A DNA stretch of 5,682 nt from Verrucomicrobiota bacterium. Lineage in GTDB: Bacteria > Verrucomicrobiota > Verrucomicrobiia > Opitutales > Seribacteraceae. Location of the stretch: positions 1-5,682 of the forward strand of contig JACNJI010000537.1 of assembly GCA_014382645.1 (NCBI GenBank). Reading direction: 5' to 3'. Of this stretch, positions 1 through 5,682 are shown one piece after another. Numbering within the stretch: the stretch's first letter is position 1; each line of letters opens with the position of its first letter. The notes under the pieces are model-generated. The model saw only the letters and a list, made by a program, of their open reading frames with translations, ran no database searches and was not told where the DNA came from. The translations under genes were made by a program, and so were the position numbers.

Positions 1-1
1 C

Positions 2-358
2 GCCTTGGACGGCTACGACGATAACGGCAGGAATCTCTTGGCATCCTACAACAATCGGGGAAACCTACCCCCCATCGATACCTCCGGAAAATTGCCTAGT
101 GGTGAGGAATTCAAGGATTACCAAGGACTGAAACGAATCCTGCTGACCAAGAAACGCAAACAGGTAATCCGCAACTTGACTGGGCAACTTCTTTCCTATG
201 CCCTTTGCCGGAAGCTCGGGATAGGAGACCAACCGGTTGTTGAGGAGATTGCGGGGAAGGCAACCTTGGAAAACTCAACTTGGAAGGAACTCCTTATCGA
301 GGTTGTAAACAGTTCGCCTTTTCGTGAGACTGTATTCAGACAATTGGAAACAAAATGA
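2..358 (+). CDS. DUF1588/DUF1585 domain protein, C-terminal fragment (DUF1592-type family)
   Basis: The last 118 residues of a gene that begins before the window; frame 2 is open from the left edge to the TGA at 356-358. The opening residues (LDGYDDNGRNLL) resemble the end of a DUF1588 domain, where this family usually has a phrase like 'ENFDAIGRWR'. They are followed by 'PIDTSGKLPSGEEF', 'LKRILLTKKRKQVIRNLTGQ', 'LLSYALCRKLG' and a final 'VVNSSPFRE' block, which together are the layout of DUF1585 (PF07624). Full-length relatives are large exported proteins of Planctomycetota and Verrucomicrobiota, often with a cytochrome c-like N-terminal part, and their biochemical role is not established. 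The stop overlaps the next gene's start by 4 bases (ATGA), so the two are very probably translated from one mRNA by coupling. This gene pair recurs next to each other in these phyla. The family call rests on motif recall, not on a search. Confidence 0.85.
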   Translation, partial: ALDGYDDNGRNLLASYNNRGNLPPIDTSGKLPSGEEFKDYQGLKRILLTKKRKQVIRNLTGQLLSYALCRKLGIGDQPVVEEIAGKATLENSTWKELLIEVVNSSPFRETVFRQLETK

Positions 359-1959
359 GCCGTAACTGGAAAATTGAACGCAGGACCTTTCTCAGAGGAG
401 CAGGGGCTCTACTTCCTTTGCCATTCTTGAACCTGATGGAAGCCAATGCCCGATCGGGCGACCGGCATTCATCGGATCCGCCCACGCGGTTCATGACCCT
501 GTTTAAGCCCAATGGCGTTCATCCGCCCTCCTGGAATATAAACGGCGGGAAGGAGAACGATTTCCGGATGTCCCCGCTCATGCAACCCTTTGCCAAGCAC
601 AAGGAGGACGTTCTCATTTTGGATAACATGGGAGACTTCGGTTTTTCCTCCCACAGCAATTCCACCCGTCGCTTCCTTTGCGGGCATCACCAGAATTCCC
701 GTTCCGCCTCCGTCGATCAGCTTATTGCCGAGCATTTGCAGGGCGATTCCCCACACCGCTCGCTCGAGTTGACCACTGAAGGTCTGTTCGTCAACCAGAT
801 TGGTTGCAGTTATATCTCCTACGACAAGAAAGGTGGCATGATGCCACGGGATAGCGATCCCCAGCTCATTTTCGACAAGCTGTTCAGGAATCCTCTTAGT
901 GATCCGGGTAAGAGAGCCGAGATGACTAGCCTTCTGGACCGGGTCGAGGCGGATGCCAAGGCCTTGAAAAAAACGGCCGGGGTAGAGGATGGCGACACCT
1001 TGGACCAATATTTTACCGCCGTGCGTGAGACTGAGATCCGTCTCAAGAAGATGGGACCGCTAGACCAGGGACTCGAGTCCTCAAAATTTGCCCGATTGGC
1101 TCGTCCCCTTGCCCCCTCCAACATGGATGAACAGGTGAACGCCATGCTGGACGTCATCGCCATGGCCCTCTGGACGGACTCCACGCGATGCATCTCCTAT
1201 ATGCTGGGGAATAGCAATAGCCGTATGATCTTCGATTTTCTGGGCATAAAGAAACAGCACCACTACTTGTCTCATTTTTTCCGTAACTTTAGTCGCGAGA
1301 ACATCGACTCTCTCCTCAAGATCAGCCTCTGGCACATGGAGAAATTCGATTACCTTCTCAACAAGCTCAAGTCCTACAAGGATCACAACGGTCGCCTACT
1401 GGACCATTGCGTGGTCCTGTATGGTTCCGGCATGGGGCACAGCGACAATCACACCGCCCAGCGCCTTCCCATCGTGCTTGCAGGTCAAGGTGGAGGGAAG
1501 ATTAAGACTGGGCGCTACCTCAGGTACTCCAAGAATCAGGAATTAGGCAGGTTGCACTTGTCCCTGCTTGAGCTTTTCGGGGTCGAGCAAGACTCCTTCG
1601 CCAATGCCAAGCAAGCTTTGCCGGGCTTGGACGGTGGAACTTTTGACGAGTATGCCGAGCGTCCTTTCGAAAGCTGGGTCAAAGTCGATTCGGGAACCAT
1701 GACGGTCCAGGGCAGGCTTCGCATGTCCGACAACTTGGACGAGGCCAAGGTTTTCTATATCGACGTAAAGGGGCGCCCGTCAGTTAAGATGGTCATCGGT
1801 TTTGGAGATTTTCATTCCCGCAACGTCGCCTATCACGTGGGCACCCCGATTAAGTTGACGGGCAAGTGCGTCGAGAAGGATGGAGAATTGATCGTGAATA
1901 GGATCACCGACATTGAATCTCTTTTTGGCAAAAGTGAGCCGGGTAAGGCTGACGGGTAG
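355..1959 (+). CDS. Tat-exported DUF1552 family protein with extra C-terminal domain
   Basis: Complete 534-residue protein. The N-terminus has a twin-arginine signal (R9-R10-T-F-L-R-G, then a hydrophobic stretch ending near E-A-N-A at 29-32), so it is likely exported folded across the inner membrane. The body matches DUF1552 (PF07586): 'MTLFKPNGVHPPSWNINGG' near the start, a central 'MLDVIAMALWTDSTRC' helix, and 'VVLYGSGMGHSDNH' around residues 353-366, followed by 'LPIVLAGQGGGKIKTGRYLRY'. These echo the 'LYGSGM...H..LP.VLAG' core of the family, which resembles alkaline-phosphatase-like folds; no reaction has been proven. Family members normally end just after the 'LLELFGVE..SFA....LPGL' segment (here up to about residue 428). 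This one continues for roughly 105 more residues. The ATG at 355 is chosen because it gives the Tat signal and the ATGA overlap with the upstream gene; only a weak GGAAA lies ahead of it. Codons are open throughout with no sign of damage. Confidence 0.88.
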   Translation: MSRNWKIERRTFLRGAGALLPLPFLNLMEANARSGDRHSSDPPTRFMTLFKPNGVHPPSWNINGGKENDFRMSPLMQPFAKHKEDVLILDNMGDFGFSSHSNSTRRFLCGHHQNSRSASVDQLIAEHLQGDSPHRSLELTTEGLFVNQIGCSYISYDKKGGMMPRDSDPQLIFDKLFRNPLSDPGKRAEMTSLLDRVEADAKALKKTAGVEDGDTLDQYFTAVRETEIRLKKMGPLDQGLESSKFARLARPLAPSNMDEQVNAMLDVIAMALWTDSTRCISYMLGNSNSRMIFDFLGIKKQHHYLSHFFRNFSRENIDSLLKISLWHMEKFDYLLNKLKSYKDHNGRLLDHCVVLYGSGMGHSDNHTAQRLPIVLAGQGGGKIKTGRYLRYSKNQELGRLHLSLLELFGVEQDSFANAKQALPGLDGGTFDEYAERPFESWVKVDSGTMTVQGRLRMSDNLDEAKVFYIDVKGRPSVKMVIGFGDFHSRNVAYHVGTPIKLTGKCVEKDGELIVNRITDIESLFGKSEPGKADG

Positions 1960-1992
1960 TCGATTTTCCAAGTGCAGCGAGTTCGAGTGAAC
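1960..1992. other. short convergent intergenic gap
   Basis: Thirty-three bases separate the stop of the DUF1552 gene from the stop of the minus-strand sulfatase remnant. The only symmetry I see is a 4-base stem with a 4-base loop at 1981-1992 (GTTC-GAGT-GAAC), with no T run on either side. It is too weak to call a terminator, so either termination is Rho-dependent or the transcripts overlap. Confidence 0.6.
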
Positions 1993-3505
1993 CTACTTTT
2001 GGGGTGAGGCGGAGAGGAGACCGTCGCCCAGTTCCTCTCGCTTCCTTTTCAAGGCGGCAAGCAAGTCTTTCTTTACTGCGGCGTGCTTGGAGTCGTTGAT
2101 CAAGTCGTTGGTTTCTCGCGGGTCGTTCCGGACGTCGAACAACTGGTTTCTCCCGATCTTTGGGTAGTGGATCAACTTGTATTGGTCCGTTCGCACCAGG
2201 CGTTGCGTTTCGATGTAGGAATTGAATATAAGATCTTCTCCTCGAGCTCCTTTTTGTCCGTGGACCAAGGGGACTATACTGGCGTAATCGACTGTCTCCG
2301 GCACCTTGATTCCTGCTAGTTCACAGGTCGTCGGGTAGACGCTTTGCATGTAGATTTTCTCGTCCACGGTGACTCCTTTGCGAATCCCTGCCCGGATATC
2401 ATAAAGGGCATCTTGATGCTGTGATCATAAGGGTTCTGTTTCCCCATGAGCCCGTGCTGTCCTACCGCCAAACCATGGTCCGCGGTAAACACGACGTAGG
2501 TGTCGTCGGCTCGCCCGCTTTTCTCGAGGGCTTTCAGAATGCGCCCGATTTCGCGATCCATGTGGGTGATGATGGCGTAGTATTCCGAGCGATGAACCTG
2601 CACCACCTCCTTGGTTTGGGGAAAGGGGGCGAGGACTTCGTCGCGTATTTTGATGGCGCCGTTATCGAACGGATGCTCCGGTAAGTAATTCTCCGGTATG
2701 GCAATTTTCTCGGGTGGATACATGTCGACGAATTTCTTGGGCGCTTGTCGCGGGTCGTGCGGAGCGTTGAACGCCACGTACATGAAGAAGGGCTTGTCCG
2801 TGTTCTTCACCTTGCCGAGGAAATCGATCGCATGGTCGGCGAACAGCTCGGAGGTGTGTTTCTTGACGGTGTATTCGTCGCTGACGTCGTTGAAGCCGTT
2901 CTTCGACACGATGTCGCGCACGAAAGGAGCCCAGTGACCAGTGAATTTCGGGTCCCATGGCTTCCGGTGATTGTTTGTCGGTGTGGGCCTTGCATACCCC
3001 GGTTTTTTTGACCCACTGGGGTCAAAGGTTTCGTACATTCCCTTCGCGATGGCCTTGGCCTGACTGAATCCCTTTAGGGCAGAGTAGTAGTTGTTGTGCC
3101 ATTTACCCGTGAGGAAGGTATCGTAACCTGCATCCCGAAAAACCTCCGGCCGCAGCTTTACCTCGGTCGAGCCTTCCACCGCGATTGCTCCCCTGGAGTT
3201 AGCCGACTTGTCTAGGTAGGGCTTGTATCCTAGGGGCTCGGAATACGCTTTGTCCAGTGATCAGCATGGTACGGCTGGCGACGCATACCGCACCGGGCCA
3301 CGATCCCTGGTTGAAGCAATTATTGAAGAGGACGCCCTGCTTGGCCAACTTATCCAAGTTGGGCGTCTTGATCTCCGGATTGTTGACTCCCCCGATCGAT
3401 CGATCGAGGGGCTTGGTCGTCCGCTATTATGAAAAGTACATTGGGCTTCTCGGCCAAGGCTACCAGCGGAGCTAATACCAGTAGGTGAACTGGTAATCGC
3501 GTCAT
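1993..3505 (-). pseudogene. exported formylglycine sulfatase (iduronate-2-sulfatase-like), broken by three frameshifts
   Basis: Read on the minus strand, four consecutive segments in shifting frames form one sulfatase. Segment 1 starts with ATG at 3505-3503 and encodes a signal peptide (MTRLPVHLLVLAPLVALA) and 'KPNVLFIIADDQ', the metal-binding Asp pair. Segment 2 carries 'PEIKTPNLDKLAKQGVLF' and the catalytic motif C-V-A-S-R (Cys codon 3285-3283), whose Cys becomes formylglycine in working enzymes. Segment 3 (3239 to about 2390) carries 'TGKWHN' (3107-3096), 'PHDPRQAP', 'TADHG' (2486-2472) and 'MGKQN' (2447-2433). Segment 4 ends with 'VDEKIYMQSVYPT' and 'YKLIHYPKIGRNQLFDVRNDP' and the TAG at 1995-1993. 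Undoing a 4-base gain near 3393-3407, a 1-base gain near 3237-3246 and a 1-base loss near 2390 gives a continuous protein of 502 residues, a normal family length, with every active-site motif present and no nonsense codon. As it stands, translation from the ATG would stop at 3352-3350 after 51 residues, before the catalytic Cys. The gene lies 15 bases downstream of the esterase on the same strand, so it was or is co-transcribed. It may be a young pseudogene, a switchable gene or an assembly artefact. Confidence 0.85.
3393..3407. repeat. CGAT tetranucleotide tract (3.75 units) inside the sulfatase gene
   Basis: CGATCGATCGATCGA. Positions 3393-3406 are a perfect self-complementary 14-mer and contain three GATC sites. 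CCCC at 3389-3392 and GGGG at 3408-3411 extend it to an almost perfect 23-base inverted repeat, with one unpaired A at 3407. Slipped-strand gain or loss of one 4-base unit here changes the reading frame of the sulfatase. Removing one unit restores the frame into the downstream segment. Confidence 0.9.
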
Positions 3506-3520
3506 CTGAATGACTCTGAA

Positions 3521-4990
<1,470 letters not shown>

Positions 4991-5053
4991 AGAAGAGATA
5001 AGGAGGTTTTGTTTGATGGAATTGAAATCCGAATTCCTCCACAGTTCTCCTCT
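4991..5053. repeat. imperfect two-step inverted repeat abutting the esterase start codon
   Basis: The outer arms are AGAAGAGA (4991-4998) and TCTCCTCT (5046-5053), which in the esterase mRNA pair over 8 positions with one G-U wobble. The inner arms are GGAGG (5002-5006) and CCTCC (5036-5040), 5 perfect pairs. A competing 6-base pair, GGAATT (5018-5023) with AATTCC (5032-5037), lies in the loop. The outer 3' arm in the esterase mRNA touches the AUG, so folding could limit ribosome access. The arms are purine- or pyrimidine-rich, so part of the symmetry may be chance. Confidence 0.4.
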
Positions 5054-5112
5054 TGAATCAAACTTAAAATATGCTAAGCCCAAAGGTTTTATGGAGACTT
5101 CTGCTTCAGTAT

Positions 5113-5142
5113 TTGCATAACCCGCTGGTCACTCGACATAAT
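5113..5142 (+). promoter_or_regulatory. possible promoter of the second sulfatase
   Basis: CATAAT at 5137-5142 matches the -10 consensus at 5 of 6 bases. TTGCAT at 5113-5118 is a poor -35 (first three bases match) at a spacing of 18. Transcription would begin about 7 bases after the -10, at or one base before the ATG at 5150, so the message would have almost no leader. This agrees with the absence of a Shine-Dalgarno sequence, but the sigma-70 consensus may not apply closely in this organism. Confidence 0.25.
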
Positions 5143-5149
5143 CTCATCA

Positions 5150-5682
5150 ATGAAAACTGTATCAGTCGCCCTACTTGCTCTCCAGTTTCTTTTTTTCTCG
5201 GCCTTTCCCGCCATGGGCAAAAAGCCCAATGTGATTGTTGTACTGGTCGACGACATGGGCTACTCGGACCTTGGGTCTTTCGGGGGGGAGGTCAAAACTC
5301 CGCATTTGGATCGCCTTGCCGCCCACGGCTTGCGCTTCACCCAGAACTATAATTCCGCCCGTTGCTGTCCGTCCCGGGCTTCCTTGTTGACGGGCTTGTA
5401 TTCTCATCAGGCCGGGATTGCCAACTTTACCGGCCGGGACACAACCGACCGTCTGGGGCCGGCCTACCTGGGCAAGTTGAACAAGCAATGCATGACTTTG
5501 GCCGAGGTGCTCAAGACAGCCGGGTACGGAACCTATGGGGTGGGCAAGTGGCACGTCGGGCATGAGGAACCACCCACCGACCGGGGCTTCGACGAGTACT
5601 ATGGAGATATTCGGGGGCATAGCACGAGCCAGGGGAAGGTGGGCAATGACATGCGCTTGCCCGCAGTCAGAACCGCGGAAAT
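5150..5682 (+). CDS. exported formylglycine-dependent arylsulfatase, N-terminal part (cut by window edge)
   Basis: Open from the ATG at 5150 to the right edge, 177 residues seen and no stop. Residues 1-22 form a signal peptide (MKTVSVALLALQFLFFSAFPAM), then 'KPNVIVVLVDDMGYSDLGSFGG' gives the metal-binding D34-D35. 'VKTPHLDRLAAHGLRF' leads to the sulfatase signature C72-C-P-S-R76, where C72 is the residue converted to formylglycine. 'LTGLYSHQAGI' and 'TLAEVLKTAGYGTYGVGKWHVG' follow, with K133 and H135 expected in the active site. The pattern, including 'PAYLGKLN', recalls AtsA-type arylsulfatases common in Planctomycetota and Verrucomicrobiota. Its Cys-type motif needs an anaerobic (AtsB-like) or FGE maturase encoded elsewhere. 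It is transcribed away from the esterase and differs in sequence from the broken sulfatase, so it is not a recent duplicate of it. An in-frame ATG at 5213 lies at the end of the signal peptide and is not the likely start. No Shine-Dalgarno sequence precedes the chosen ATG. Confidence 0.9.
   Translation, partial: MKTVSVALLALQFLFFSAFPAMGKKPNVIVVLVDDMGYSDLGSFGGEVKTPHLDRLAAHGLRFTQNYNSARCCPSRASLLTGLYSHQAGIANFTGRDTTDRLGPAYLGKLNKQCMTLAEVLKTAGYGTYGVGKWHVGHEEPPTDRGFDEYYGDIRGHSTSQGKVGNDMRLPAVRTAE

Larger units (their letters stand above)
4991..5149. promoter_or_regulatory. divergent intergenic control region between esterase and second sulfatase
   Basis: This 159-base gap lies between the esterase start (minus strand) and the second sulfatase start (plus strand), and is more A/T-rich than its flanks. 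It must hold the promoters of both units unless they are read from farther away. I see a possible plus-strand promoter close to the sulfatase start and an inverted repeat next to the esterase start, both listed separately. I could not pick a convincing minus-strand -35/-10 pair; the A/T-rich stretch around 5060-5075 is the most likely place. Confidence 0.6.

Noticed and set aside
469..1008. 179-codon minus-strand open frame inside the DUF1552 gene
   Set aside because: It lies antisense to a well-supported gene, has no recognisable motif, and overlaps it fully; it is explained by codon bias of the real gene.
1981..1992. Small hairpin between the convergent genes as a terminator
   Set aside because: The stem is only 4 base pairs and has no adjacent T run on either strand.
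2662..3025. Alternative overlapping frames within the sulfatase remnant on both strands
   Set aside because: They lie in the wrong frame of a segment whose true frame shows clear sulfatase motifs, and their products are arginine- or valine-rich low-information sequences.
1993..3505. Programmed ribosomal frameshifting as the explanation for the split sulfatase
   Set aside because: Three separate shifts would be needed, in both directions, and I see no slippery heptamer with a downstream structure at the second and third sites. Sulfatases are not known to use it.

Overview
The window looks like accessory genome from a member of the PVC group (Planctomycetota, Verrucomicrobiota or Lentisphaerota), most likely marine or other aquatic. 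I infer this from the gene content: a DUF1592/DUF1588/DUF1585-type protein followed directly by a Tat-exported DUF1552 protein, next to exported sulfatases and a sialate O-acetylesterase-type (SASA) esterase. That mix is characteristic of these phyla. None of the starts has a convincing Shine-Dalgarno sequence, which also fits. Genus or species cannot be read from the window.

Layout. Positions 2-358 (+) hold the C-terminal end of a DUF1588/DUF1585 protein whose start lies off the left edge. Its stop overlaps by 4 bases (ATGA) the start of a complete DUF1552 protein (355-1959, +), which carries a twin-arginine signal and an unusual tail of about 105 residues. After a 33-base convergent gap come two minus-strand genes in head-to-tail order. 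Transcription enters from the right through an intact SASA-domain esterase (4990 to 3521) and, 15 bases later, a formylglycine sulfatase (3505 to 1993). The sulfatase is split by three frameshifts but has no nonsense codon in its reconstructed frame. A 159-base divergent intergenic region (4991-5149) separates the esterase from a second sulfatase (5150 onward, +), which is intact as far as seen and runs off the right edge.

Function. The minus-strand pair and the rightmost sulfatase look like part of an exported polysaccharide-decoration removal locus: ester-linked acetyl groups and sulfate esters would be removed from a carbohydrate outside the cytoplasm. The substrate cannot be told from these genes alone. 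The DUF1585/DUF1552 pair is a separate, translationally coupled unit of unknown biochemical role.

Most interesting points. (1) The first sulfatase frameshift lies exactly in a CGAT tetranucleotide repeat inside a near-perfect palindrome, and removing one repeat unit restores both the frame and the normal family spacing. (2) All three indels cluster in one gene while its neighbours are clean, which suggests a young pseudogene, a slippage-switchable gene, or local assembly error. (3) The DUF1552 protein has an extra C-terminal domain. (4) An inverted repeat sits directly upstream of the esterase start. I found no RNA genes, CRISPR arrays, insertion sequences or phage genes, and I do not claim a wholly new system here.
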